From Streptomyces sp. R28 (GTDB taxonomy: Bacteria; Actinomycetota; Actinomycetes; Streptomycetales; Streptomycetaceae): a DNA stretch of 64,000 bases. Made by a program: the position numbers and the translations under genes. Positions 8,294 to 17,015 of the stretch are shown here, piece by piece. Each line of letters starts with the position of its first letter. The stretch's first letter is position 1. The notes beneath the pieces are model-generated. The model worked only from the letters and a program-made list of their open reading frames with translations. It was not told where the DNA came from and searched no databases. Location: positions 1 through 64,000 of the forward strand of contig NZ_CP163439.1 in the NCBI RefSeq assembly GCF_041052385.1, read 5' to 3'.

Positions 8294-8316
8294 CTTCTTG
8301 AACTCGTCGATGAACG

Positions 8317-8643
8317 CTACGAGCGCTTCGACGGCCGGTCGAGCTCGGCCGCGAAGAAAGCCGACGCCGCCTTCAAGATCTCATTGGCCCGCCGCAGTTC
8401 GGCGTTCTCGGCCCGCAGCCGCTTGATCTCCGCGGCCTCCTCCGAGGAGGTGCCGGGCCGCTGGCCGGTGTCCACCTGCGCTTTGCGGACCCAGGTCCGC
8501 ACCGTCCCCGCCGCTCCGATGCCCAGCTTCGCGGCCACCGCCTTCATCGCGGCCCACTCGGTCGGATAGTTGGGGCGGACCTCCGCGACCATGCGCACCG
8601 CACGCTCACGAAGCTCGGCAGGGTAGGGGGACGGACGTGCCAT
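8317..8643 (-). CDS. IS3 OrfA (transposase HTH subunit)
   Basis: A 108-residue HTH_Tnp_1-type protein that binds the IS ends. It starts MARPSPYPAELRERAVRMV, has a helix-turn-helix (MKAVAAKLGIGAAGTVRTWV) and a C-terminal leucine-zipper helix (AAEIKRLRAENAELRRANEIL) ending FFAAELDRPSKRS. The length is normal for IS3 OrfA. The orfB frame overlaps its 3' end, as expected for frameshift-dependent OrfAB. Confidence 0.92.
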   Translation of the reverse strand: MARPSPYPAELRERAVRMVAEVRPNYPTEWAAMKAVAAKLGIGAAGTVRTWVRKAQVDTGQRPGTSSEEAAEIKRLRAENAELRRANEILKAASAFFAAELDRPSKRS

Positions 8644-8694
8644 GACTCGATCCTCTCAGGGAATCGAGCCTCCATCAGACCCGGAGCGCTTCAG

Positions 8695-8861
8695 CCGCGG
8701 AGGTGGAGTACGACCAGGAGGCCAGGAAGTTCAACTTCTCCGCGAAGCCGATCCCGAAGGATGACAACCAAGCCGGCGGTCTGATCCTGAAGAGCTACTA
8801 CGCCAAGAACCGCATCATCGACGGAATGGACGACGGCTTCATCGTCAAGATCGTCACCTGA
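8695..8861 (+). pseudogene. C-terminal remnant of an unrecognised gene
   Basis: An open frame from the IS3 edge to TGA at 8859-8861 reads EVEYDQEARKFNFSAKPIPK, then DDNQAGGLILKSYYAKNR and IIDGMDDGFIVKIVT. The composition looks like a real protein and a strong terminator follows 15 bp downstream, so this is probably the 3' end of a gene whose front was removed at the IS. I do not recognise the family. Confidence 0.5.
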
Positions 8862-8876
8862 CCGGATGCGCATCCC

Positions 8877-8907
8877 GGCGGGAGCGGCTCCAAGTACCGC
8901 TCCCGCC
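8877..8907. terminator. Terminator hairpin
   Basis: An 11-bp perfect stem (GGCGGGAGCGG / CCGCTCCCGCC) with a 9-nt loop, placed between the 3' end of the remnant on the plus strand and the 3' end of the minus-strand gene at 8924; it could serve both. Confidence 0.75.
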
Positions 8908-8923
8908 CTCCCGGTTCCGCGTT

Positions 8924-9397
8924 CTACGCTTCGCCCGGCCAGAACTGCACGAGGTAGCGCTCCACACCGGCACCTGTGCCTTCGCCCTCCGAAAGGGCCG
9001 CAGCCGCGGCCCGGCCAACGCAGCTGACGCGCACCCGCCAGGAGCCACCCGCGTCAGCCAGCGTGATGACCTCGTCCATCCGGCCCGTGTGCATGGACCA
9101 CACCGCGACGTGCCCGCTCGTCGACTCAAAATCGGCTTCGGCCTGCTCGTCCCAGTCGCCCGGATTGTTCGGGGACGGCGCCCCGTCCCACACCTCGACG
9201 TCGACCGTGGCGGTGTGGGTGTGCCCACCGCTGGTGATGTCCAGACGTCCTGGGTGGGTGCCGAGGAAAGAGTGGCGATGAAAGTCGTCGGGGAAGGGGA
9301 CGGGCAGTTCCGCGTCGTCGGACTCCTGCAGACCAAACGCGTGGTACCCCACGAACGCGCTCACGCGCTGCCGCCGGACAAGTTGCGCCACAAGCAT
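8924..9397 (-). CDS. Conserved hypothetical protein
   Basis: A 157-residue acidic protein. I do not recognise a named domain. Visible features are a predicted beta-rich middle (LDITSGGHTHTATVDVEVWD, SGHVAVWSMHTGRMDEVITL) and an end (YLVQFWPGEA) seen in small actinobacterial proteins of unknown function. The ATG at 9395-9397 (MLVAQLVRRQRV) is chosen because GAAGGG lies just upstream; the open frame extends further to 9532 without protein-like sequence. It stands alone, with 8877-8907 as its likely terminator. An immunity-type role is possible but there is no direct evidence. Confidence 0.6.
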   Translation of the reverse strand: MLVAQLVRRQRVSAFVGYHAFGLQESDDAELPVPFPDDFHRHSFLGTHPGRLDITSGGHTHTATVDVEVWDGAPSPNNPGDWDEQAEADFESTSGHVAVWSMHTGRMDEVITLADAGGSWRVRVSCVGRAAAAALSEGEGTGAGVERYLVQFWPGEA

Positions 9398-9834
9398 CCC
9401 TTCAACTAAGAACACTGCTTTCGCCAGGATGCTAGTTCCCGACCTGCAAAGGCACACATCACAGCGAATCAGCCGCAAATGACCCGCGATACATGAGGAG
9501 TTGGCGAAGAACCTTCGCAGGGATCGGCGCACAAACGTCGAAACACACGCCCGCTTGGCAGGCGGCAGCTTCGGGCAGGCAGGTCACGCGCCGAAATAGG
9601 TCTGCCCAGTGTCCCTGTCAGCATCTGTTGCAGCCAGTAGCCGGCAAGGACGCCACACACTGGGCACGTCGTTCCATTTCTACTCGAAACACACAATGAC
9701 TCACGCTCCAAACACGCATAGAGGGCGTGGAATTGATGGAGGTACGGGCAGGTACACCCATCCATGTCCTGTGCCGGTCGGGGTTGAGCTCACGCCAAGG
9801 AACCATGAAGCGATGCGGGCTCGCGCGGTAGACC

Positions 9835-10000
9835 CATGTGCAGGTTCACGTCGGCGACTGCTGCATGCTGGGCAGACGGCGTCGTGCGGTCAGCCGTGCG
9901 ACCAAGCCCGCCGAATGCTCGCCGCGGGCCAGAAAGCGTGCAGTCACTGCCGACCCGGCGCCCGGCTGTTCCTTCTCGAGCCCCCGCGGTGTGCTGCGCA
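9835..10000 (+). pseudogene. Frameshifted DUF6233-like remnant
   Basis: Two plus-strand frames together give the typical C-terminal pattern of DUF6233 proteins: VQVHVGDCCMLGRRRRAVSR in one frame, then CDQARRMLAAGQKACSHC RP in the next (HVGDC...ARR.L..G..AC.HCRP). The front part is not recognisable. The rest of 9398-10015 holds no gene I can support. Confidence 0.4.
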
Positions 10001-10015
10001 TGATCTCCGGGCCCG

Positions 10016-12496
10016 TTACAGCGGACCGTCGCTCTGATCAGGGTGGGGGAACCGCAGTCCGAACTGGAAGACGCCGCTGCTGCTGCCACACGCGATCTGG
10101 TCACCAGCGGGCGACCACGCGCAACTCGAGAGGGATCCTTCGAGCCTGACGCACAACAAGCACGTGCGGGAAGCCACGTCCCATATCTTCAGCTGGTTGC
10201 CGCCCCCGATGGTCAGCAAAAGGGAACCGCAGGGCGAGTAGGCCAGGTCCTGAACGGCGTACGTACCTGTGGCCAGGCGGGGAGCGAGCGTGCCGGAGTC
10301 GAGTTCCCAGAAACTGACGTCGCCGTTCCAGTGGCCGGCCGCCAGGCTACGGCCGTGCGGTGACTGAGCGAGGCAGGTGAAGGATCCGTCCGCTGGAACG
10401 AGAGCCGTTCCGTCAGCGCGCAGTGAGTGCAGGACCTTGGGCGGTCCCGGGGAGGCCAGGGTGTGGATCTCGATGGTCTCGTCGCCGCCCGTCGTGGCGA
10501 GCAGGCCGTCGCCGAACGCAAGGAGCGCACTGGTCGTCGGAGGGCGGCTGAAGTCGATTTCCCGGACATCGTTCTTGATGTTGGCCCTGAAGCATGTCTC
10601 CAGGCGTCCGTTCGTATTCCAGACCCGAACCTGCCCGTCGCTGCACGCTGCCACGAGTTGTCCGGTGGCCGAGACGGTCAACGCGTAGATACGGTGGGGG
10701 CCTTGGGATTGGTCGCCGAACACGGAGAGCAGGCGACCCTCGGTGTCCCAGAGCCGGATCTTGCCGTCCCAATCCCCGGTTGCTGTCCAGGAGCCGTCCA
10801 GGGCCGTCGCGATGCCATGGACTACAGCGGAGTCCTGGGGAAGCCGGGCGATTTCGACTCCTTGGGGGGTCACCAGGAGGGTGCCGCCAGCTCCGCTGGC
10901 CAAGGCCAGCCACGTGCCTTCGGGGTGATAGGCCACGGAGCGGACCCAGCGGTCGTCGGGGCCTTCGCCCGTCTGCTCGCGCAGGTTGCGGTAATCCCAG
11001 AGCCTGATGCTTGCGCCGGTGTCGCCTGCGGTGAGCAGCAGTTGTCCTGACCGGACCAGGGCGGTGGATGTCGTGCCGCTGGGCAGGCGGATCGCCGAGG
11101 ACGTGGTCACGGTCAGGTCGCCGTCGACCATGGCCAGGTGACGCACTCGCACTGAGTGGTCGGCGCCGTAGGCGAGCCATGCGCCGTCGGGCGACCAAGA
11201 AATCGATGTACGCGCAGCTGCCACGTCGTTGCGCTCGTTCAGGAGCACTCTGCCGCTGCTTGGATCCCAGATGGTGAGGTTGCTGTAGCCGTCTACGACA
11301 GCCAGCCGGGTTCCTGCAGGGTTGAACGCCAGAGACGACCATGTTTCATGGATCTTCTGGCGGAAGGTCTTGACCAGCCGTCCGGTTGAGGCGCACCACA
11401 GCCGCACTCTGCCACCGTGTTCCGCCGTTGCGAGAACGTGGCCGTCCGGGGCGAAGCAGAGGGAGTGGAACGAAGAAACCAGTACGTGGGCGAGGTTTCT
11501 GGGCCAGCGCAGATTCACCCGGAGGCGCGCGAAGAGCGCCAGCTGCGGCAGGGAGAACAGGGCCAGAGCGATGAGTGCGGCAGTGTCGTGCGGTATCCCG
11601 ACGAGCACTGTGACCAGCAGCGCCCACACGAGCACCAGGCCCAGCGAGAGCGGCGGCAGCGCAGGCGGCCGGCCTTCTTTGAACCGGGCCATCGATCCCA
11701 GTAGTCGGTCGAGGAGAGTGCTCACGAACGGCTGGCGCAGTGGGACCGGCTTGCCCTCGTAGTCGAGGAACCGGATCGACGGGCCGTCGGCCACTGCGAA
11801 GTGGGAACCGTGCGGGTGAACGGTGAGGGCCAGCACCGGACCGTCGTTGAGTGGAATCCTCACACGCGAGCCGGCGGCTGGGTCCCAGATCTGGGCTTCC
11901 TCGAAATCGAGGGACACAACTCGTGCGGCGTCCGGGCTGGTAGCGACCTGTAGGACGAACGAGGCGTGCCCGGGCGAGACTGCCCGTAGGTCGCCCTGCG
12001 GAGCGCCCCAAATGGAGACGCTGCCGTCTTCATCACCGGAGACGATCAGGTTGCCGTCGTGAGCGACGGCCATCGCGCGCGGTTCACCGCCGATCGCGAA
12101 CGTCTGGACTGGTATGGCATCCGCCGCCCGTGGCAGCGGTCGGATAGCGCGTAGCCAGGGCCGGTCCAGGGCTGCCTCGGTCTCTTCGACGATGGACGCA
12201 AGGCCCGGCATATCCTCCAGCCGCAGCAGAAGGGTGGCGGCAGCCGATTGCCAGGGATCGTCCGGGGACCGGAGCAGGTGGCGGCCCTGCCGAATCACTT
12301 GGGCGAAGACGGTGGTGTCGGGGTCGGTGGCCAGGGAGAGATCTTGCTCTATCCGCCCCGGATCGGCCAGCCGGAGCCGCATCGCCCAGTACCGCACGGA
12401 GCGTGCAGCGAGTTCAACCGTCTCCCGGTCGCCGCGACGGGCGGCGTCACCGAGCACGTTGCGCAGCATGATCTGTTCAGTGGCCGGATGGTTCAC
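10016..12496 (-). CDS. WD40-repeat protein with a central membrane hairpin
   Basis: About 826 residues. Two WD40 blocks are visible: an N-terminal block (IVSGDEDGSVSIWG, EEAQIWDPAAG) and a longer C-terminal block (VRLWCASTGRLVKTF, LTIWDPSSG, IRLWDYRNL, TGDWDGKIRLWDTEG, VRVWNTNG, AAGHWNGDVSFWE, LKIWDVASR). Between them lie two hydrophobic segments (LGLVLVWALLVTVLVG and TAALIALALFSLPQLALF), so the propellers are probably tethered to the membrane. A helical domain of about 140 residues comes first. The GTG at 12494-12496 is preferred for its GGGGGAAG site. It is divergent from a NACHT ATPase, and the two together look like a split STAND sensor: ATPase switch plus WD40 recognition platform. Confidence 0.85.
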   Translation of the reverse strand: MNHPATEQIMLRNVLGDAARRGDRETVELAARSVRYWAMRLRLADPGRIEQDLSLATDPDTTVFAQVIRQGRHLLRSPDDPWQSAAATLLLRLEDMPGLASIVEETEAALDRPWLRAIRPLPRAADAIPVQTFAIGGEPRAMAVAHDGNLIVSGDEDGSVSIWGAPQGDLRAVSPGHASFVLQVATSPDAARVVSLDFEEAQIWDPAAGSRVRIPLNDGPVLALTVHPHGSHFAVADGPSIRFLDYEGKPVPLRQPFVSTLLDRLLGSMARFKEGRPPALPPLSLGLVLVWALLVTVLVGIPHDTAALIALALFSLPQLALFARLRVNLRWPRNLAHVLVSSFHSLCFAPDGHVLATAEHGGRVRLWCASTGRLVKTFRQKIHETWSSLAFNPAGTRLAVVDGYSNLTIWDPSSGRVLLNERNDVAAARTSISWSPDGAWLAYGADHSVRVRHLAMVDGDLTVTTSSAIRLPSGTTSTALVRSGQLLLTAGDTGASIRLWDYRNLREQTGEGPDDRWVRSVAYHPEGTWLALASGAGGTLLVTPQGVEIARLPQDSAVVHGIATALDGSWTATGDWDGKIRLWDTEGRLLSVFGDQSQGPHRIYALTVSATGQLVAACSDGQVRVWNTNGRLETCFRANIKNDVREIDFSRPPTTSALLAFGDGLLATTGGDETIEIHTLASPGPPKVLHSLRADGTALVPADGSFTCLAQSPHGRSLAAGHWNGDVSFWELDSGTLAPRLATGTYAVQDLAYSPCGSLLLTIGGGNQLKIWDVASRTCLLCVRLEGSLSSCAWSPAGDQIACGSSSGVFQFGLRFPHPDQSDGPL

Positions 12497-12522
12497 CTTA
12501 CTTCCCCCCATCATCCAGCATG

Positions 12523-12543
12523 CCCGGTATTTTGAATATCGGG
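12523..12543. promoter_or_regulatory. Inverted repeat between the divergent WD40 and NACHT genes
   Basis: CCCGGTATT and AATATCGGG form a 9-bp inverted repeat with one mismatch and a TTG centre, in the 83-bp gap between the two start codons. It is an AT-rich island in GC-rich DNA and is a good candidate for a shared operator or promoter element. Confidence 0.4.
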
Positions 12544-12579
12544 TGTTTGCCACCGAGGGAAGACGTCAAAAGGACTTGT

Positions 12580-14295
12580 GTGCTTCTGACTTCGATAGCT
12601 TTCGCCGACGCCCTGCTTGGTTGGCTCACCGTGCACGCCGGTGACGCGCTAGTCCGTGGGTCGGCACGCAAGGCCCTCGGCGATGCTCAGCAGCGTGCCT
12701 TCCGTCACGTCGTCAACAGCGCGATCGGCGAGGCTGTGCACGCCGTTGCCGACGAGCTGCCCGAGCCCCGGCGCAAAGAGCTGGCGAAGCAACTGCGCAA
12801 GCACCGCGCACAGTTGACCGGCGGCCCCGCAGACTACCTTGAGCTGTCACAGATGGTTCGGGCCTTCCTGGACTGCCCGTCAGGAGTCGAACTGCTTGCC
12901 GGTTTCGACGTGGACGGTGCACGGCTGTCCGACGCACTCAGCTTTTGGATCACCGACGGCGTGGCGCGAGACGCTCTGGCCGGCGGCGCACTGGCTCCAC
13001 TGGCCACCCACTCACAGTTCGGCGGCTTGTTCAACCTGAGCGAGCGGACGCTGACCACCTTGGGTTCCCTCACTGACCGCGTCGAGGAAACACTGGAGAT
13101 TGTCCGCGCCCTAGCCGAGCGCATCGATCGCACTGGGCAGCACCCCCCTGCCATGGCCTTCACAGCTCTCATCGCCGAACGGGCACGGCTGTTCACCGGG
13201 CGCCGGGAACTGCTGGCCCGGATCGATGCCGCCCTGGCCGATCCCGGCTTCCCCAGCGGCTATCTTTTGGTGACGGGCGAACCCGGCATCGGAAAGACCG
13301 CACTTGTCGCCCACCTGGTCAGCAGCCGGGGCTATGTACATCACTTCAACAGCCGCAGCGAGGGCATCACTTCAGCCACGGCGTTCACCTCCATGGTCTG
13401 TGCACAACTCGCCGACCGCTATGACCTGCCCGAGCCGCCGCAGGGCGAGGAAACGCTCGGCAGTGCCGGACTCTCGCAGATGCTGGCACTTGCGGCGGCG
13501 CAGGGGCGTGGTGACGCACCCGTGGTCATCCTCGTCGATGCCCTCGACGAGGCGGAGCAACCGCCGTCCGGCGGCAACCGTCTCTATCTCCCGGCCGCAC
13601 TCCCCCCGCACACATATGTCATCGCCACGAGCCGGGAACTGGCAGACGACTTCCTCGCCGTGAGCAGCCTGCGCAGGTTCCACCTGTCAGACGACGCGCC
13701 GGAGAACCTCGCCGACATCACCGAGTACGTCAACGACCGGTTGGATGCCTCCGCCCATCTCGCCGGGCGGGTGGCCGCCGCCGGCCTGGCCCGGGACGCG
13801 TTCGTGACAGACATGGTTGCCTGCAGTCAGGGCAACTTCCTCTACGTCGTGCACGTCCTGACCGATCTGTGCGATGCCGGCCCGGACCGGGCCGCCCTCA
13901 TCGATCCGGCCGCGCTGCCTGTGGGCCTGCGCAACTACTACCGGACCCACTGGCGGGTCATGAAGGACCGATGGCCCGACGTCCTGGCCGACAAGTACGA
14001 GACCGCGTTGCGGTGTCTGGCCGTCATGCACGAACCCGTCCCGGTCGGGGCCTGGGTCGACTTCGCTCCCGGTGACGTGGACGAACGGGTTGCACGTCAC
14101 GTCGTCCGGGAATGGCGGCAGTTCCTCAACACGCGCCAGAGCCTGAGCTACAACGAACCTCTCTACGCCGTCTACCACTCCACGTTCGTCGACTTCCTCC
14201 GTGCCGAAGGGCCCGGACTCGAACCATACGAACGCCACGTCTACCACGTGGAAAGGTCCATGCTCCTCGGGCTCTTACGTGACGCACGCTCGTGA
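12580..14295 (+). CDS. NACHT/STAND-type ATPase
   Basis: A 571-residue signal-transduction ATPase with numerous domains (STAND). The N-terminal 200 residues are helical (a possible effector or adaptor domain, unrecognised). A Walker A GEPGIGKTA is at about residue 233 and a Walker B VVILVDALDEAEQ at about 315, with the double-acidic end typical of NACHT; winged-helix-like and helical sequence follows (ADITEYVNDRLD, GNFLYVVHVLTDL). There are no C-terminal repeats; the WD40 partner is encoded on the other strand. The GTG at 12580 is chosen for AAAAGGA 4 nt upstream; an ATG at 12520 would lie inside the inverted repeat. It is likely part of an NTP-dependent conflict (antiphage or programmed-death) system. 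Confidence 0.85.
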   Translation: MLLTSIAFADALLGWLTVHAGDALVRGSARKALGDAQQRAFRHVVNSAIGEAVHAVADELPEPRRKELAKQLRKHRAQLTGGPADYLELSQMVRAFLDCPSGVELLAGFDVDGARLSDALSFWITDGVARDALAGGALAPLATHSQFGGLFNLSERTLTTLGSLTDRVEETLEIVRALAERIDRTGQHPPAMAFTALIAERARLFTGRRELLARIDAALADPGFPSGYLLVTGEPGIGKTALVAHLVSSRGYVHHFNSRSEGITSATAFTSMVCAQLADRYDLPEPPQGEETLGSAGLSQMLALAAAQGRGDAPVVILVDALDEAEQPPSGGNRLYLPAALPPHTYVIATSRELADDFLAVSSLRRFHLSDDAPENLADITEYVNDRLDASAHLAGRVAAAGLARDAFVTDMVACSQGNFLYVVHVLTDLCDAGPDRAALIDPAALPVGLRNYYRTHWRVMKDRWPDVLADKYETALRCLAVMHEPVPVGAWVDFAPGDVDERVARHVVREWRQFLNTRQSLSYNEPLYAVYHSTFVDFLRAEGPGLEPYERHVYHVERSMLLGLLRDARS

Positions 14296-15129
14296 CGAGA
14301 GCAACTCCGTGTGCCTCCAACCGACGCTTGAAGAAGTTGACGTCCTGGGGCGCGGGGTCTGCGGGTGATCAGCAAGACAAGCGCACGGCGAGCACTACGG
14401 CGTACGACGGCGGAACACGCACTGGATGCACCGATCGGTCGCGTTCTGTCTGTTGCAGTCAGCCCGAGCGGACACGACCCGACCCGCGCGGCACGTTCCT
14501 TTCCCTCCGAGCGGCACCAACCAACAGGCCGTACTCCTGTTCGCCTGTCAGGTTCCCCTGCTGAGCCGCTGGAGAAGTGCGGCAAAGCGCCCCCGCGCTT
14601 TCCTCAGGTGCGCGCTGAGGCCGTGCGGCGCAGGGACCTGCGGTGGGGCGCCAACACCATCGACGTGGCAGGCGAAACCGCCCCTGAAACCGTCCATCCA
14701 GGCGCCTGCCACGGGGCGAACCACAGGGAAGGACGCTCCGCGGTACGTGATGCTGGCCTTCTGGAAGTCTTCGGAGTCCGTTCCCTTGTGGGGTGGTTTG
14801 ACCTGACCCCAGGCCGACCATGCTGGTTGGCGCCGACCTGCACTGTGGCGTCGGCAGGGAGCCGCTGCTCCTGCCCATGCTCAGGCCATGCGATGACGAA
14901 GGTGACGTCTTCCAGCAGAAACCTTTGGGGCACATCAATAACGGTAGTTGGAACGTCAAGAGAGCTCATCTCGCCAGACAGGCTGGATCCGGTGGCCGAT
15001 CGCCGCCCCCAAGGTCGGGCGCGCTGTCCCCGTGCTGCGGGCTCGGCGAGCGGCCGGTGTGTGGCAATCGCCCCTCCGCTTGTCAGAGGGAACGGGTTGT
15101 CGGAAGCCATGTGGAGGAATAGTCAAATC
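14296..15129. other. Gene-poor stretch, one weak minus-strand ORF
   Basis: No gene is well supported. On the minus strand an ORF of 121 codons (14604-14969) begins convincingly, MSSLDVPTTVIDVPQRFLLE then DVTFVIAWPEHGQEQRLP, with lower third-position GC than its surroundings, but its second half looks out of frame. It may be the start of a frameshifted gene. The plus-strand ORF over 14365-15147 looks like a shadow. Confidence 0.3.
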
Positions 15130-16509
15130 CTGTGGATCGTGAGGTAGTTCAGGCTGCGTGAGCTTCGGGGCGTTCGACGAGTTCGCCTCGTTCGAAGCGG
15201 GCCCCTGCTCGGACGAGGGCGACGAGGTGGGGTGCGTTCACGGCTCGCCAGCGGGCCTGGGCGGACTCGACGAGCTTGAAAACCATCGCCAGGGCGGCGG
15301 CCCGGGAGCCGGCCCCCTTGGTGACCTTGGTCCGCAGACGGACGGTCGAGAAGGTCGACTCGATCGGGTTGGTTGTCCGCAGGTGGATCCAGTGCTCGGC
15401 GGGGAAGTCGTAGAACGCCAGCAGCTCGTCCTCGTCCTCGACGATCTTCTTGACGGCCTTGGGGAACTTTGCCCCGTACTGCTTGGCGAACGCCTTGACC
15501 GCGGCGGCCGCGTGCTCCTTATCCTCGGCGTTGTAGATGTCCTGTATGGCCTTCTTCGCCGCGGGCTGGGCCGACTTCGGGAGGCTGTCGAGGCAGTTGG
15601 CCGTTTTGTGAACCCAGCATCTTTGGTGCCGGGTTTCGGGGAAGACCTCGTTCAACGCGTTCCAGAAGCCGAGGGCGCCGTCGCCGACGGCGAGGACGGG
15701 AGCGCGCATGCCGCGCCGCTGGCAGTCCCGCATCAGGCTCGCCCAGGATTCCGAGGACTCGCGGTAGCCGTCGGCCATCGCGATCAGCTCCTTGGTGCCG
15801 TCCGCGCGCACGCCCATGACGACCAGGACCGCGGCCTTCGCGTCCTCCAGGCGTATCCGCAGGTGAATGCCGTCGGCCCAGACGTAGACGTAGTCCGTGG
15901 CGGACAGGTCGCGCTCGCTGAACGTCTTGTGGTCGGCCTGCCACTGGGTGGTCAGCCGGGTGACGGTGGCCGGTGACAGGCCGGCCGAGGAGCCGAGGAA
16001 CTGCTCGAGCGCGGGCACGAAATCCCCGCTGGACAGCCCGTGGAGGTAGAGGAGCGGCAGCACCTCGCTGATCTTCGGGGACTTGCGGCACCACGGCGGC
16101 AGGATCGCCGAGGAGAACCGCTTGCGCTCGCCGGTTGCCTCGTCGATGCGCTTGTCGTTGATGCGAGGGGCCTTCACCTCGACCGTCCCGGCCACGGTGG
16201 TCACGGAGCGGGGCTGGTGATAGCCGTTGCGGACCACCAGACGGCGCCCGTTCTCGTCTCGCTGGTCGGCCAAATCGGCTATGTAGGAGTTGACTTCAGC
16301 CTCCAGAGCGGCGGCCAGCATCCGCCGCGCGCCCTCGCGGACGATGTCGTCGATCAGGGAGCCGGTCCCGGTCGTTCCATCTGCATTCACTACGCTCAGC
16401 ACGGGCGTGCCTTCCCGACCGACGGTGCAACGTCGGCCTGCTCGATGACCAGAAGTCGATCACTCGGGAAGGTACGCCCTTCGCGTCCAACCCGAGGCCG
16501 ATCCACAGG
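15130..16509 (-). mobile_element. IS256-family insertion sequence (about 1.38 kb)
   Basis: A complete transposase lies between CCTGTGGATCG (15130-15140) and its complement CGATCCACAGG (16499-16509), which I take as the terminal inverted repeats. No 8-9 bp target duplication was found, so the exact ends are uncertain by several bases. Confidence 0.8.
15149..16402 (-). CDS. IS256-family (MULE-type) transposase
   Basis: A 417-residue intact transposase. The N-terminal region (IVREGARRMLAAALEAEVNS) is typical of IS256/mutator transposases. The catalytic domain contains YVWADGIHLRIR (first Asp), LAVGDGALGFWNAL (second Asp), QRCWVHKTANCLD (the conserved C-x2-H block) and a Glu in RTTNPIESTFSTVRLRT. 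The length matches the family. It copies and integrates its own IS. The IS separates the NACHT region from the ketosynthase remnants. Confidence 0.95.
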   Translation of the reverse strand: MLSVVNADGTTGTGSLIDDIVREGARRMLAAALEAEVNSYIADLADQRDENGRRLVVRNGYHQPRSVTTVAGTVEVKAPRINDKRIDEATGERKRFSSAILPPWCRKSPKISEVLPLLYLHGLSSGDFVPALEQFLGSSAGLSPATVTRLTTQWQADHKTFSERDLSATDYVYVWADGIHLRIRLEDAKAAVLVVMGVRADGTKELIAMADGYRESSESWASLMRDCQRRGMRAPVLAVGDGALGFWNALNEVFPETRHQRCWVHKTANCLDSLPKSAQPAAKKAIQDIYNAEDKEHAAAAVKAFAKQYGAKFPKAVKKIVEDEDELLAFYDFPAEHWIHLRTTNPIESTFSTVRLRTKVTKGAGSRAAALAMVFKLVESAQARWRAVNAPHLVALVRAGARFERGELVERPEAHAA

Positions 16510-16545
16510 TCATGAGCATTGCTCAGCCATGTGTTGGGACGACTG

Positions 16546-16824
16546 TCATCTGGTGTCCCGTGGTGGCGAGGGTGGAGCCACGCGAGGCCTTGGCGGGGCC
16601 GGACTCGGTGAAAATGCGGTTGGGATGCGCCATGCTTGGATCAACTGCCCCAGGCGGCGGGCTGGTGTCTCGTTGGGTATGAACAGAACGACGGCGACCA
16701 GGACTAGAGCGCTTGTCGCGAGCGCTGCAGTTGTCCAGGCCGGCAACCCTCCGCGCGCCATGGCGATCAGGAAGGCGGCCGCAGCACCAAGCACACCTGC
16801 GATGCGAGCGAGCGTGCTCGTCAT
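16546..16824 (-). CDS. Small membrane protein
   Basis: A 92-residue protein with two predicted membrane helices (RIAGVLGAAAAFLIAMA and TTAALATSALVLVAVVLFI) and a Pro/Arg-rich tail. The ATG at 16822-16824 overlaps the stop codon of the preceding fragment (ATGA-type overlap), which suggests translational coupling. I know this pattern, a short basic protein followed by a two-helix membrane protein ending in RLGQLIQAWR, from Streptomyces genomes, but no function is established. Confidence 0.55.
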   Translation of the reverse strand: MTSTLARIAGVLGAAAAFLIAMARGGLPAWTTAALATSALVLVAVVLFIPNETPARRLGQLIQAWRIPTAFSPSPAPPRPRVAPPSPPRDTR

Positions 16825-17015
16825 CGTCGGTCCCGGCGCGGACCGCGCAGCGTCCACGACAGCCTTGGTGTGCTGAGCAGGACTCGGAGAGTGAAGCGCG
16901 TGCGGGTGCGGCGGGTGGGGAGGGTGGCCATTTCGGCGTGCCATTCCTCGCGCCATCGTGCGCGTGTCGGGGCGGGAAGCAGGAGGGTGAGCAGGCGCGA
17001 GCCCGGATGCAGGAG
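16821..17015 (-). pseudogene. Truncated basic protein preceding the small membrane protein
   Basis: The minus-strand frame gives SRLLTLLLPAPTRARWREEW then HAEMATLPTRRTRTRF and a TLRVLLSTPRLSWTLRG end. It has no start codon because its 5' end is joined at about 17015 to the ketosynthase fragment. It was the first gene of a coupled pair with 16546-16824. Confidence 0.55.

Larger units (their letters stand above)
7392..8674 (-). mobile_element. IS3-family insertion sequence (about 1283 bp)
   Basis: Ends were set by TGGAGGCTC (7392-7400) and the complementary GAGCCTCCA (8666-8674), with orfA and orfB on the minus strand and the orfB stop only 8 bp from the left end. No target duplication is visible: the left flank is ATCGG and the right flank TCAGA. 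Just outside both ends is a 15-bp inverted repeat (see findings). Confidence 0.8.

Noticed and set aside
14365..15147. A 260-codon plus-strand ORF
   Set aside because: No recognisable motif and unnatural composition; typical of a GC-rich shadow frame.
15130..16509. An 8-9 bp target duplication for the IS256 element
   Set aside because: The flanks outside the CCTGTGGATCG repeats do not match, so none is claimed.
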